Shown here piece after piece: positions 49,100-60,510 of a stretch of 64,000 nt of DNA (within the stretch, counting starts at the first letter, position 1; each line of letters begins with the position of its first letter). Both the position numbers and the translations under genes were made by a program. The DNA lies in contig ML679959.1 of assembly GCA_007922225.1 (NCBI GenBank), positions 19,926,913-19,990,912 on the forward strand, written 5' to 3'. The notes under the pieces are model-generated. The model saw only the letters and a list, made by a program, of their open reading frames with translations, was not told the DNA's origin and ran no database searches. This DNA comes from Emydura subglobosa. Taxonomy: Eukaryota > Chordata > Testudines > Chelidae.

Positions 49100-49990
49100 C
49101 AAACTGGAGAAGTATTGTATTGCTATCAATCATGGACAAAGTATTGGCTACCATCATGTTGAATAAAATGAAGAAGGCAGTGGATAAAGTAGTATGAGAA
49201 GAAAAAGATGGGTTCTGTCCAGGTAGATTATGTTGCAAACAAATACTCACTCTTTGACAGATCACCAAAAAAAACTACTGATCTGTAAAGTCTTTATTGA
49301 CTTTAAGAAATCATTTGATAGTATCCACAGAGAGAACCCGGGCAATATTGCTAGAAGATACTGGGCAACAGACAAGCTGCTCAGCATAATAAGGAGTTTA
49401 TATGATGGCAGCAGTTGCACAGTGAGGTCGGATACAGGCCAGGGTGAGCAGGTCAGTATTGTGACAGGAGTTAGACCATGCTGTGTTATCAGCAATCATT
49501 GCATTAGCAATAGACTGGGTGCTGAGGTAACGGTGTAAAATGGGGTAGCGGAGAGTTACATGACCTTGACTTTGCCAATGACATTGCTTTACTAAGTGTG
49601 ATGTGGAACAGAACAACTGGCCTTACATCAGAGGTAGAACAGTAAGCAGCAAAAATTGGATTGAAAATAAGTGCAGAGAAAACAAAAAGAGGAAAGTAGA
49701 CAAGAGATGCAAAGGTGCATGTAGATAGAAAAGAAATCAAACAGGTAGATGAGTTCTATTGTCTGGGTATTGTGATGAGATATGAAGGGGTCTGTAATAA
49801 AGACACCACTTTTGGAATGATGAAAAGGTCGTAGACCAGTTTTTAAACTAAAGGCTAGGGGAAGCTGACAGGTGAGGAAGAGCACGTGGTTCAGACAGAG
49901 ACATCCCTTCGGGGAGAATCTATTAATGGAGATTCTCTATATCCTAGTCAGGAGGATGAAAAAATAAGATGATAAAATATGGGTAGGATC
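49100..49990 (+). mobile_element. Non-LTR retrotransposon RT fragment, RTE-like
   Basis: The open frame from 49230 reads VFIDFKKSFDSIHRENPGNI then KLLSIIRSLYDGSSCTVRSD and IVTGVRPCC. These are the RT palm motif A region and the G-V-R-Q-G-C motif, with Gln changed to Pro. Further on, FANDIALL at 49571 is the catalytic FADD box with the first Asp changed to Asn. The linker IHRE and DGSSC.V differ from the CR1 copies nearby. An RTE-clade origin is my best guess. The element is broken and truncated. Confidence 0.6.
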
Positions 49991-50068
49991 TGATGAGAAG
50001 CAGTCAAAAGAAAGAGTCCCATTCAATTACATCACATAATGGCAGACAGCTAAAAAGTGACTATTTTT

Positions 50069-52477
50069 AAGTGCTTATATACAAACACTAGAAGTCTATA
50101 TACTAAAATGGGAGAACATGAGTATTAAATAAGGATGATATAATAGAAATCACAAAAACTTGGTGGAATGAGACTAATCAATGGACACAGTAATACTAAG
50201 GTACAATATATATCAGGAGGACAGAATAGGTTGTACTGGTGGGGGAGTGGCACTATATGTGACGTAAAAATCTTAAATGAATCAAACTGTACCATACAAT
50301 CTCTATGGATAGTAATTCCATGCTTGACTAATAAGAATATAGCAGCAGGGATATACTACTGACCACCTGACCAGGATGATGATAGTGACTGTGAAATGCT
50401 CAGGGAGACTGGAGATGCTATAAAAATTAAAAATAAAAAAAAATGGGGGATTTCAACTACCCCCATATTGACTGGGTACATGTCACCTCAGGATGAAATG
50501 CAGAGATAAAGTTTCTGGCTTTAAAGTTAAATGACTGCTTCTTGGAGCAGCTAGTCATGGAACCCACAAGAGGAGAGGCAATTCCTGATTTAGTCCTAAG
50601 TGAAGCACAGGATCTGGTCCAAAAGATGCATATATTTGAATCGCTTGGCAATAGTGACCAAAACATAATAGAATTTAGCATCCCTGTTGGCGGGCAGGGG
50701 AGAAACAGGGAAACATCAAAGCAGCCCACCACAATAGCATTTAATTTCAGAAAGAGGAACTACACAAAAATAAGTTAGTTTAACAGAAATTAAAAGATAC
50801 AATGTCAAAAGTGAAATCCCTGCAAGCTGCATGGAAACTTTTTACAGACACCATAATAGAGGCTCAATTTAAATGTATACCCCAAATTAAAAAAACATAG
50901 TAAGAGGACCAAAAAAGTGCCACCGTGGCCAAACAACAAAGTAAAAGAAGCAGTTAGAGGCAAAAAGGCATGCTTTAAAAAGTGGAAGTTAAATCCTACT
51001 GAGAAAAATAGAAAGGAGTATAAACTCTGGCAAGTGAAGTGCAAAAATATAATTAGAAAAGCCAAAAAAGAATTTGAAGAACAGCTAGCCAAAGACTCAA
51101 AAAGTAACAGCAAAAATGTTTAAGTACTTTGGAAGCAGGAAGCCTGCTAAACAGCCAGTGAGACCACTGGATGATTGAGATGATAAAGGACCACTCAAGG
51201 AAGATAAAGGCTATTGTGAAAAACTAAATTAATTCTTTGCATCGGTCTTCATGGCTGCGGATGTGAGGGAGACATCTGAGGAACAAAACTGAGGAATTGT
51301 CCCAGATTCAGGTGTCATTAGAGGAGGTTTTGGAACAAACTGATAAATTGAACAGTAATAAGTCACCAGGACCAGATGGTATTCCCCCAAGAGTTCTGAA
51401 GGAACTCAAATGTGAAATTGCAGAACTATTAACTGTGATAGTAACCTATCATGTAAATCAGCTTCTATACCAGATGACTAGAGAATAGCTAATGTGATGC
51501 CAATTTTTAAAAAGGCTTCAGAGGCAATCCTGGCAATTACAGGCCAGTAAGGATTCAGTACCAGGCAAATTGATTGAAACTATAGTAAAGAACAAAATTA
51601 TCAGACACATAGACGAACATGATTTGTTGGCGAAGAGTCAACATGGTTTTTGTAAAAGGAAATCATGCCTCACCAATCTACTAGAATTCTTGAAGGGGGT
51701 CAACAAGCATGTGAACAAGGGTGATCCAGTGAATATAGTGTACTTAGATTTTCAGAAAATTTTTGACAAGGTCCTTCACCTTCCTCTTAAGCGAAATAAG
51801 CTGTCATGGATAAGAGAGAAGGTCCTCTCCTGGATCAGTAACTGGTTAAGAGATAGGAAACAAAGGGTTGGAATAAATGGTCAGTTTTCAGAATGGAAAG
51901 AGGTAAATAGTGGTGTCCCCCTAGGGATCTGTACTTGGATCAGTACTGTTCAACATATTCAGAAATGATCCGGAAAAAGGGGTAAACTGAGGTGGCAAAA
52001 TTTGCAGATGATACAAAACTACTGAAGTCCAAAGCAGTTAAGTCCAAAGCAGACTGTGAAGTGTTATAAAGAGTTCTTACAAAACTGGGTGACTGGGCAA
52101 CAAAATGGCAGATGAAATTCCATGTTGATAAATGAAAAGTAATGCACATTTGAAAATATAATTGCAACTATACATACACATAAAGAATGATGGGGTCAAG
52201 AAAGAGATCTTGGAGTCACTGTGAATAGTTCTCTGAAAACATCCACTAAATATGCAGCAGCAGTCAAAAAAGCTAACTGAATGTTAGGAATCATTAGGAA
52301 AGGGATGGATAATAAGAGAGAAAATATCATATTGCCTCTTTATAAATCCATGGTATGCCCACCTCTTGAATAGTGTGTGCAGATCTGGTCACCCCATCTC
52401 AAAAAATATATATTGGAATTGGAAAAGTAGAGAAAAGGGCAAGAACAAAAATTAGAAGAATGGAAAAGCTTCCAAAT
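50069..52477 (+). mobile_element. CR1 LINE, sense strand, endonuclease and RT remains
   Basis: It starts near LKCLYTNTRSLYTKMGEHEY, the beginning of the apurinic-like endonuclease. It continues through QDLVQKMHIFESLGNSDQNI, SPGPDGIPPRVLKELKCEIA, SQHGFCKRKSCLTNLLEFL, VYLDFQKIFDKVLH and GVPLG. An intact FADD catalytic box is at 52001-52012. Multiple stops and shifts break it, including a local duplication of AAGTCCAAAGCAG near 52025. The 3' end is cut off where a minus-strand CR1 begins at 52478. Confidence 0.82.
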
Positions 52478-53030
52478 CATAGAAGATTACGATTGGAAGG
52501 GAACTCAGGAGGTCATCTAGTCCAACCCCCTGCTCAAAGTAGGATCAACCCCAACTAAATCATCCCAGCTAGGGCTTTGTCAAGTTGGCCCTTAAAAATC
52601 TCTGAGGACGGAGATTCCACCACTCCCTAGGTAACCCATTCCAATGCTTCACCACCCTGCTAGTGAAAATGTTTTTCCTAATATCCAACCTAGACCTTCC
52701 CCACTGCAACTTGAGACCATTGCTCCTTGTTCTGTCATCTGCCACCACTGAGAATAGCCTAGCTCCATCCTCCCTGGAACCCATCCCCCCTTCAGGTAGT
52801 TGATGTCTGCTATTGAATCCCCCCTCACTCTTCCCTTCTGCAGACTAAGTAAGCCCAGTTCCTTCAGCCTCCCTTTATAAGTTGTGCCCCAGCCCCCAAT
52901 AATTTTTGGTGACCTCCGCTGGACTCTCTCCAATTTGCCCACATGCTTTCTGTAGTGGAGGGCCCAAAACTGGACAGAGTACTCTAGATATAACCTCACC
53001 GGTGCCGAACAGAGGGAAATAATCACTTAC
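52478..53030 (-). mobile_element. CR1 LINE 3' portion, reverse strand
   Basis: It begins TCATAGAAGATTACGATTGG and AAGGGAACTCAGGAGGTCAT, the reverse complement of the CR1 3' end. On the minus strand it reads [55 protein letters not shown], then [20 protein letters not shown], the C-terminal part of the CR1 protein. One frameshift. 5'-truncated, as CR1 copies usually are. It appears better preserved than the copy it abuts. Confidence 0.85.
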
Positions 53031-53129
53031 CTTGATCTGAAGAAATATCACAACTAGAGAGCAACTGTTATCAGTGCAGGAACAGGACTCCCCGATGTGT
53101 CAGCAGCACAGAGGGAACTAAGGTCGAAG

Positions 53130-53205
53130 TAACTCCGTTATCTTCACTAGGGTGATATCTCATTCATACCAGCATAAGTAAGATCAGAATCAGGTCCAGG
53201 TTAGT
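53130..53205. repeat. Faint amniote foldback-type repeat
   Basis: AGTAACTCCGTTATCTTCAC then AGTAAGATCAGAATCAGGTC resembles the palindromic GGAGTAACTCC...AATCAGGCCC family. Confidence 0.4.
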
Positions 53206-54854
53206 ATTAGTATTTACCCCTGTGAAATGTTCCTTTATAAATTTAACTGAAAATTTTGCTCTGTCTTCTCCTTCATCCCTAGCCTTTAAATTGGGGGCTT
53301 TGTAATGAACTAAGGTTTATCTCCAAGTTTACCAAACCCTTCCAGATGACCCAGGAACGGATGAAAGGATAGCTATAAAAGATATCAGATGTAATGCATT
53401 ATTATTTGTTGACTGGACACAACATGGGAGGACATAGACGTTTCTATCGTGAATTGCTTATGAACTAAATAGACAATGCATAACTCCCTAGGAGACTCAG
53501 GAGGTAGTCTGTCTTGGAACACTTATAAGTATAGTGCGTTTGGCAGGCTATTGTTTTTGTGCTTCAGGCGGAGGAAATAAGTTTAGAAGAACAACTTTTT
53601 TTTATTATTGTTTTTTAAATCAGGCATGGCTTAATAGAAAAAAATGGTTGGGTTTATTTTCCATCAGAAACAAAAAACAATAACCTATTTTTTGGGGAAA
53701 AAAAACGTTCATCATCTACCCTCCCCTTCTTCTCTCTGACACTGTTTACATCATGTGTCTGATTTTGCTCTGACTTAAAGAGGAATCATGCCCTCAATAT
53801 CAAAAGACTCTTTAGTGTGATTCTGTTTAGGATGAGGTAAAAGGCAGGACAAAAAGTTGGAAGGTAGATTTAGGATAGTTAAATCTCTTCAATAACAGAT
53901 CTCATGATGGTCTATTCTCTGTGGCCATAATTCTGCATTCTGTCTGAACTATTCTTGGGCAGTGGATGGTGACAGTTAGAGAATATACAGTGGCAGCCAT
54001 AGGCAGTAAGTTCAAATTTTCTGATCCTCTGCCACCTGTCCTCAGCAGAAGTCAAAGCAGGAGCAGTCTACTGTACCTTCCATTGTTGTGTGCTTGATTT
54101 TGCAGCCATAATAATCTTTTAATCTAGTTTTTTGGATGTAATCATTTGTTTACAATGCCTCAAATATCTTCTTGGGATTTCTAAAATAATAAAAAAGAAT
54201 TCTAAAAAACAATGAAAAAAATCTTCCTCTAAAGATGTTTGTTTTGCTACCTACCCTTACTTCATTTCATGGCTGGGGGGAGACTACCTAATCCCATACA
54301 GCACATCGCAATTTGTTTTTAAATAGTCATGCTTTTCAAACTGCATACCATGAAACAATTCAAAGAGTAAGTACCCAATTCAAATGGATGAGACAACTCA
54401 TTGTTTAGTAGTTTCACAATTTTAGGATAATAGGATTTACTTTTGCATATCTAAACCATGTATACAAGTGTTCTTTTTTTGGCACCTGATAAAAACATGA
54501 TTTCTTCTTTCTTTTTAAATAGCTTTATTCTACTAAAGAAAAGCAGTTTATCAGTAGTTTGCCTCCAAAGTTGTTGTTTTTTCTTCTTTTTCCGTATTCA
54601 GAATGTATAGGATCAGGATTATATCCTATTGTAAGAAGCTCTGAGAATAAAAACAAAAAGGAAGAATCCATTCTTTGTATTCATTACATTAGGATTTGTT
54701 ATGTTGGGGATATATAGAAATCAAACGTAATTGCACTTTGCATAACTTACCTTTTATGACATAGATTACTGAATAGATGATTGATATGGGTGGTAATACT
54801 CTTTAGTAAATACCTTAATAACACATATCTATGTTTTAAGCTGGATGAAATTTT

Positions 54855-55215
54855 TTGGATGAAACGGGTTTTTTTTGCTCAGTTATGCAGATTCAGGTTG
54901 ACGGAAACTTTTGTGAATATGTGTGAAATTTATCAAATTGTTTCAGCTGGGGGAAAAACTTTTACAAAATTCCAAAACAAAATTGAAACTTTTGTTTTCA
55001 CATTTTGACTTTTTGATGCGCAGTTGCTTGTTACAAAATTCACTTCAATTTTAGTTTAAAAAATTACAAAAAAGTTTTTAAAAGCCCAAAAACTAATCAA
55101 AATATTTTATTTAAGTTTGAATGTTTTTTGGATGTTCAGTTTGCTTAATGTTTAAAAAAAAAAATTGTCAGTGTGACCTGAAACAATTTTTTAAATTTTT
55201 TTGGTTCAGCCAGAG
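54855..55215. repeat. AT-rich dispersed repeat
   Basis: Recurring GAAACTTTTGTG, CAAAACAAAATTGAAACTTT, TTGTTTTCACATTTTGACT and TTGGTTCAGCCAGAGAA. Similar in style to 46562-46880 and to a short piece near 22800. Confidence 0.4.
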
Positions 55216-55264
55216 AACTCAAAAATCAATCATAAGCACATCTTTAATTATGTGATAGTTATTG

Positions 55265-55370
55265 TTTATCATGTAGATTAACTAGCACCTAAAGGTCTCC
55301 ACCAGATTGACCCTACTGTGCTAAACACTGTACAAATATAAATGATTGTCCCCGACTCTATGAAATTACA
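55265..55370. repeat. Amniote repeat (CTAAACACTGTACAAA-type)
   Basis: AGCACCTAAAGGTCTCCACC, then ACTGTGCTAAACACTGTACA and GATTGTCCCCGACTCTATGA. This common amniote phrase set is seen again faintly at 60425-60510. Confidence 0.45.
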
Positions 55371-57044
55371 ATGTATTAATGAGACATCTCTATTAAATCA
55401 GCTTTGACAAGTGGCATAATTCCATAATTCTGTAGGGAGTCCCATGAAGCATTTGGAAACATATACAAGCTGTAAGTTAGCTTTTTACTCTTTTTTGTTT
55501 GTCTTTGTTTATAATAATCAATGCAAATAATTACCATATATATTTTTTTCAAGAACAGAATTCTTCCGTCATAAAGACTCTACAGGAGTCAATGGGTGTT
55601 GCATGGATACATCAAATGCACTTATAACCCCCAATGTTCATCTATTGGTTTCTGAAATATACTACCAAATGTATATGGTCTTGTTACTAACTCTCTTGAT
55701 TATTAATTTACTTAGTAGCAGTAGTTGTCTTTTTGTTGTGTGGGTTTTTTTTATAAAGTTATGTTTCTTTTCAGCCCTTTGTAACTTCAATACTAGATGT
55801 GAGTGCAATGCTGTCATTTGCACCTCTGAGGTTTTGTTATACAATCTTTTAGCAATATCTTTTGAGTGCCTGTTGGCTACATATGGCATCTTACTTGGAT
55901 ACTCCGATATGGTGATTCAGGTTGTTAGACAAGTGCATTTGGTTTATCCATATCCTCAAAAAGGTGGAATGACATATCAAAGGCAGTTAAGTGAAACAAG
56001 ATGTGCAAATAGCTAGCTATGCACACTTACAGTTCTTGTGTAGGAAGGGAAGTGACAGGTGGAAGTGCCTAAATAGGAGTACTTAAATAGGAATGATATA
56101 GGAAGAGGCATCTTGAATGTAAATAATCAAGCACCTCATTTTCACAAAGGCACATTGCGGAAGCAAATGGCTTGACAATTTACCCTATCCTATCTTTTTA
56201 TATGGATTTGTGCCTGGGGAAAATTCAGTGTGGCTTCTCTCATCTGAGTGGTGAAAGCTGTGATTTTCAGTTTGCTTGAGGATAAGTGGAAAAGGCACAT
56301 TTCACAAAGGAACTAGATCAGAGGCCTTCTCAGAATGCAGCATGTATATTTTTATTGTAACCTCTCAAACCATTCTGTCTTTTGAGATGCCAAGTAATTA
56401 TTGCATGTAGTATGTATTTGCTAAGCACACTTTTGTGAAAGAAAAATTGGGAACTATAGAATGATGTTAAATGTTATGTAAACGTGTACGCAGTACATTA
56501 GTGAATTCTTTCTTTTCAATTGGCAGGGGTGGTTTATACTCATGTTCCTTCTGCGAGATTTTTCTGTTGGGATTATCTGTGTAGGTAAAAACATTAAATG
56601 TTTTCCATTAGCTTGAAAACCTCTTCAACTTTGCTTTTGTCATCTCTTTCAAATAACATGTTCACACCACCAATAATGTACTTTATTTACATTTTACTGG
56701 AACTATAGCTCCCATTTGTGTTTTCTTAGTAAACAGTTCTCCTGGTATTAAAAAGAACACATTTTTAAATGTGCAAAGCAGAAGATTTTCTACCCTTGCA
56801 TTTCAGTGTATGATTTTAAAGGTAATGTCTTCCTGTTGCTGAAGCATTTTATTACATTGCCTGACACGTCAAGCTCATGGTTTTGGCAGCACTCGCTGTA
56901 CGTGGCATGCTTAGAAAGAAACTTGAAAATATCTTGAAAATTTAATGTAGAGTAAACTCAAGAACAAAGGGGCTTCAGGACATGGTTTTCTTACCAGTTC
57001 AACTCAGACTATGAGGTACAGATTTCAGCCACATTTTTCAGATA

Positions 57045-57190
57045 TAGCAGCCTACAGTTAGGCACCTAACCCCATATATATTTAGGCAGCTAACTAAATA
57101 GCCTGATTTTCAAAGGTGCTTAGCATTCTCTATCCGCTTCTTAAAAATAAGGTAATTTATTTAATTGCCTACATTTAAAAATTTTGGCCT
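57045..57190. repeat. Old dispersed repeat (TTAGGCACCTAAC)
   Basis: CTACAGTTAGGCACCTAACC, TTTAGGCAGCTAACTAAATA, GCCTGATTTTCAAAGGTGCT. Confidence 0.4.
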
Positions 57191-57344
57191 TAACCAAAGT
57201 TAAGGCTCTTACAGTTGCCCCAAATCACCTTACTAATGGGTAAGCCTTTTTTGTACTGTACAGTTCCTCTATGGATTATTTGAGTATTACTTGATAAATT
57301 CTTTTGATTGTACTCAGTTTCCCCAGGGTCGTTTTTGTTGTTCA

Positions 57345-57377
57345 TTATTACTTTTATTACTATTATTATTATTATTT
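57345..57377. repeat. (ATT)n-rich microsatellite
   Basis: ATTATTACTTTTATTACTAT followed by an uninterrupted ATT run. Confidence 0.8.
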
Positions 57378-57527
57378 TATATTTTTTACACTGCAAGAAA
57401 GTTCTTGTACCTGCACTCATTTGTAGCTGTTTGTTTGTATGATCACTTTCTTGGCAATGTGTTTCCATATAGTGGTCACAGTGCCCACTATATCCTGACT
57501 ACATTACTCTGCACTAGGGAACTTTAA

Positions 57528-57873
57528 GGACTGGTCTATACTATCGGCGGCAGTATGCACCGCATACTTACGTTGATGTACCGCAGAGTCTTCACGGCTC
57601 TGCATCAATGGGAGAAGCCATTCTATCGACGCTACCATACTCCTTTTGGGAGGTGGACTAATTGAGTCAACTGGAGAGTGCTCTCTGATCGACTGAGCAG
57701 GTCTACACGCACCTGCTCAGTCGATGCTGCAGCATTGATCCCTGCAGTCCCGGCAGTGTACACATACCTTTAGTGTGCACCAGCAGGGTCCACATGGGCC
57801 AGTCAGTACGCAACATGGTAATGCCCATTGGATTTACTTCCCTTTTGTGCTAACACATTGTGTAGACAAGCCC
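57528..57873. mobile_element. MITE (346 bp) next to a NAALADL2 exon
   Basis: Left end GGACTGGTCTATAC and right end GTGTAGACAAGCCC are inverted copies (11 of 14). Identical TAA triplets flank it (57525-57527 and 57874-57876), fitting a PIF/Harbinger-like 3-bp target duplication. It contains a perfect hairpin: ATCGACTGAGCAGGT (57688-57702) and its complement at 57711-57725. The wording GCAGGTCTACACGC at the loop resembles an element end, so it may be compound. Non-coding. Confidence 0.8.
57688..57725. repeat. Perfect 15-bp inverted repeat inside the MITE
   Basis: The two 15-bp arms pair without mismatch around the 8-nt loop CTACACGC. Confidence 0.9.
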
Positions 57874-57876
57874 TAA

Positions 57877-57923
57877 TGGTAAATGGCTAACAGGAGAGCC
57901 TTAACTACCTTTTCTCTTTACAG
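57877..57923 (+). promoter_or_regulatory. NAALADL2: Branch point and 3' splice site of the NAALADL2 PA-domain exon
   Basis: Only 47 nt separate the target-site copy of an inserted MITE from the exon. They contain two branch-point-like motifs: CTAAC with its A at 57890 (34 nt before the exon) and TTAAC with its A at 57904 (20 nt before). A pyrimidine tract, CCTTTTCTCTTTA, and CAG at 57921-57923 follow. All the core acceptor signals fit in this strip. Which branch point is used cannot be told from sequence. Confidence 0.7.
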
Positions 57924-58043
57924 GCAGAAGTCATTGATGTGCGGTATGGGACTGCAGAAGATTTGGTCCTGATTCAAGCCATTACAAATGTGACCAATAA
58001 AATCGCACTTTTGAAGCTAGGACAATCACCTTTACTCTATAAG
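57924..58043 (+). CDS. NAALADL2: NAALADL2 internal exon, start of PA domain (partial gene)
   Basis: The next NAALADL2 exon: exactly 40 codons, phase 0 at both ends, with acceptor CAG at 57921-57923 and donor GTTAGT at 58044. It reads from AEVIDVRYGTAEDL through ITNVTNKIALLKLGQ to SPLLYK. In GCPII relatives the matching segment opens the protease-associated domain (a VxYGxxED-type strand and helix, then a strand reading KIxxxxxG). AEVIDV..YG, NVTN and IALLKLG are the parts I recognise as NAALADL2-specific. NVT is a likely N-glycosylation sequon. The junction with the previous exon gives ...KGALE then AEVIDV..., continuous with the known protein. There is no stop or frameshift. The following exon was not found before 64000, so the next intron exceeds 5.9 kb. 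A MITE ends 50 bp upstream of this exon. Confidence 0.93.
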
Positions 58044-59073
58044 GTTAGTTACATGTCTGATATACTTTATCTGAGCAATTTATTTAGTTGTTAGTTTCCA
58101 AATACTAAAATGAGGCTTTGCGTTGTCATCAACCCTTCATCTCTATCACAACATGTCAGGATTTGTTGGTATTTAATAGACTCTTTAACTCTTTCCTGAA
58201 ATTGTCTGCAGTATTTGCTTAGTTCCATGTTTGATGTGTTATCTGTTTTACTGAACTATATAGTGCAGTATCAGAAGCTGCCTGTAGATAGTGCTATATT
58301 TTCCCTTAGTGGTGCAAATCTTATAGCAAGGGAAGGAATCTGTAGGAGAGAGAGAGGGTACTGAGTCCAAAAAAAGAAGCAGCTGAGAGCCGGGGTAGCT
58401 AGAGTCTTGTCTGTCTAAAATTTGCATGTCGTCTTAGACTGAAATCTCTGACTCAGACATCATTATATCTAGTACTTGGCCTGCTGGAGATTTAAACATG
58501 CCCTGAGGTGAAGCTGAGTGCAGCTTGTGCCTGCTTAACCTTAGGCTTTTGAGGATCTTCCCAAGCCACTGGGCTGCCTCCAAAATCCAGTGCTTCTGAA
58601 CTTGCTATGACTGTGTTGCTACAGACACTGAAATTGTGACATAATCCTCAGTAAAAATATAGCACACAGGAATAAACAGATGGGTCCTATCAGGCAGGCG
58701 GCAAAGGAGACAGTTCTTGGTCTTCACTATTGTTTGCTTTAACCTGGTTTAAATATATATGCTATACATACCCAAGCTGGCACAGTGGCAATGCTGCCAT
58801 TGGTTTCTTAGCTGTGCTCCCCATTCTTACCACCTCTGAGGGAGGGAAGAACTGTGGAGTGGAAAACATCATGAACTTCTATGGTGTGTTCTGCCATAAA
58901 ATGTGTGAGGGTAGCATGCTGACTAAAGCATCTGTACTTTAGCTCTCCCCCATCCCACTGCAGGCCAGCCACGACTGCTGATATAACAGAGAACCACAAA
59001 AGGCTGCTGCCTGCTCAGAATGAGCATATTGTACAGTTTCTGTTCTCCTCCTTCCTTGCTCCCTGGTCACATC

Positions 59074-59100
59074 TGTGTGTGTGTGTGTGCGCGCGCGCGT
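59074..59100. repeat. (TG)n(CG)n microsatellite
   Basis: A short TG run passing into GCGCGCGCG. Confidence 0.9.
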
Positions 59101-59744
59101 TCCCTTACATCTCTGATATTGGTGGAGAGCACAGAGATTAAACACTATTGTCCATTCTCATCTGAGAGTTGATAGATCCAAATATTATATAAAAATGTAA
59201 TTAAATTTGTTTTCTTGATGGCAAAATAAACTATTTTCTATTGTGGATATTTTATAAAGAAGAATTATATTATTTTGGTATTTGGAAAGGCTGCTGGCTC
59301 AGTAAATAATTAAACAAGACACTTCATGCCCAATTCACAGAAGCAATTATAAAAGACTAGTATCTCCAGATTTTATAATTAAAAGAATCCAGAGCTGCTC
59401 CACTGGCCTCAGAAATCACAGTGAAGACTAGGACACAGGTTCATAAAATAGCTGTTTAATATTTTTTTAATAGAAATAGTCTTTGTCTCCATGAAAATGC
59501 CATTTTCAACTGAATAATTTCAGTTATTTATTTAAATTGTTTAGAGCCAATCTCATTACATACATGAAAGGTCAGTAATCGTTGGAATTCGACTTGTTTA
59601 GCAGCCTCACACATAGATCTTATGCTGCATTTCATTGTTAAATGCTAAAAACAATGAAATCAGGGTTTGTATAGTAGAGTCTTGCGGTACAAGAAGGGCA
59701 ATACCATTATTTGTATGTCACCTACAAGGAGGACTTGTTAAGGT

Positions 59745-59825
59745 TTAAAGCTCTGATCCTGCTAACACTTACATGTTCTGGACTTCAAGCATGTCAGTAA
59801 GTCCCACTGAAGTCTAAAATACCCG
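59745..59825. repeat. Faint amniote repeat (CTGATCCTGC-type)
   Basis: CTCTGATCCTGCTAACACTT then AGTAAGTCCCACTGAAGTCT matches a common sauropsid repeat phrase. Confidence 0.35.
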
Positions 59826-60077
59826 CCTTTTCATTCTGCCAGGGAACTAAAGCTGATATGTCAGAAGATTTGCTCTCCTTTATTTTATTACTTTTTCTTT
59901 CTGGTCCTGAGCTCTCATTTTAGGACACGGATTGAGACTAGAGTTCTCCTTAGTTTTGAAGTATTGTAATCTTTTATAAGTAGTGGAAAAATATAGGATA
60001 TAGATTAATCTTTGGTATGGAATATTTCTTAATGAAAAGACACATTGGACTAACCTTTCCTGTTGTGCTACTGTGTG

Positions 60078-60140
60078 AAATTCTGGCTCCTTAAAATCAC
60101 TGGGAAAATTTCCATTGATTTCAGTAGGACCAGGATTTTA
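60078..60140. repeat. Foldback repeat (TTCTGGCTCC)
   Basis: AAATTCTGGCTCCTTAAAAT and CATTGATTTCAGTAGGACCA then GGATTTTA are imperfect inverted partners. Same family as 30528-30586. Confidence 0.5.
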
Positions 60141-60424
60141 CCCCTGGATTTTTTTAAAACTCTTCTCCATTCTCTTTGTGTACTGATTGAGTCTTGCGTC
60201 TCTATTTCTCCAGACCCCCCCTCCTTCTTGCCTATTTTTCCTTATCCCTTTCTTCCATGTGCTTTGTTTTACAGCATGTTAACAGAAAGTTGATTCCAAG
60301 CAGAGCTGCAATTATAATTCCCTTTTTTCCTGTGTTTCCCCCTTACATTTTTTATTTAGTTCACATTTAACAAACTTTAATTTCTTATGATTGTATTAAA
60401 ACTATTGTTTTTATATTATGGTAG

Positions 60425-60510
60425 CATCCAAAGGTGCCTATCAAGATTGGGGTGCTACTGTGATAGGTATATACAGAGAGACGTCGTCCTTACCCTGTAG
60501 TTTACAATTG
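60425..60510. repeat. Faint amniote repeat
   Basis: CATCCAAAGGTGCCTATCAA, then CTTACCCTGTAGTTTACAAT resembles the element at 55265-55370. Confidence 0.3.

Larger units (their letters stand above)
31421..57923 (+). other. NAALADL2: NAALADL2 intron (26,503 bp)
   Basis: This is the phase 0 intron between the two recognised exons: donor GTAATA at 31421, acceptor CAG at 57921-57923. It is packed with repeats, listed separately. Stretches over 300 bp where I recognise nothing include about 32530-33530, 34440-35920, 37450-39600, 40310-42410, 43340-44180, 46970-49090, 53210-54850 and 55380-57040. The block 39640-40000 is locally GC-richer with short ORFs on both strands. It may be a lineage repeat, but I could not place it. 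Confidence 0.9.

Noticed and set aside
55603..56016. 137-codon hydrophobic ORF
   Set aside because: Leu/Ile/Phe/Cys-rich translation of AT-rich intron with no family resemblance. A minus-strand frame overlaps it. A chance ORF.
13778..59100. Tandem arrays considered as possible CRISPR or satellite arrays
   Set aside because: They are simple di- and tetranucleotide runs without spacers, in a vertebrate intron.
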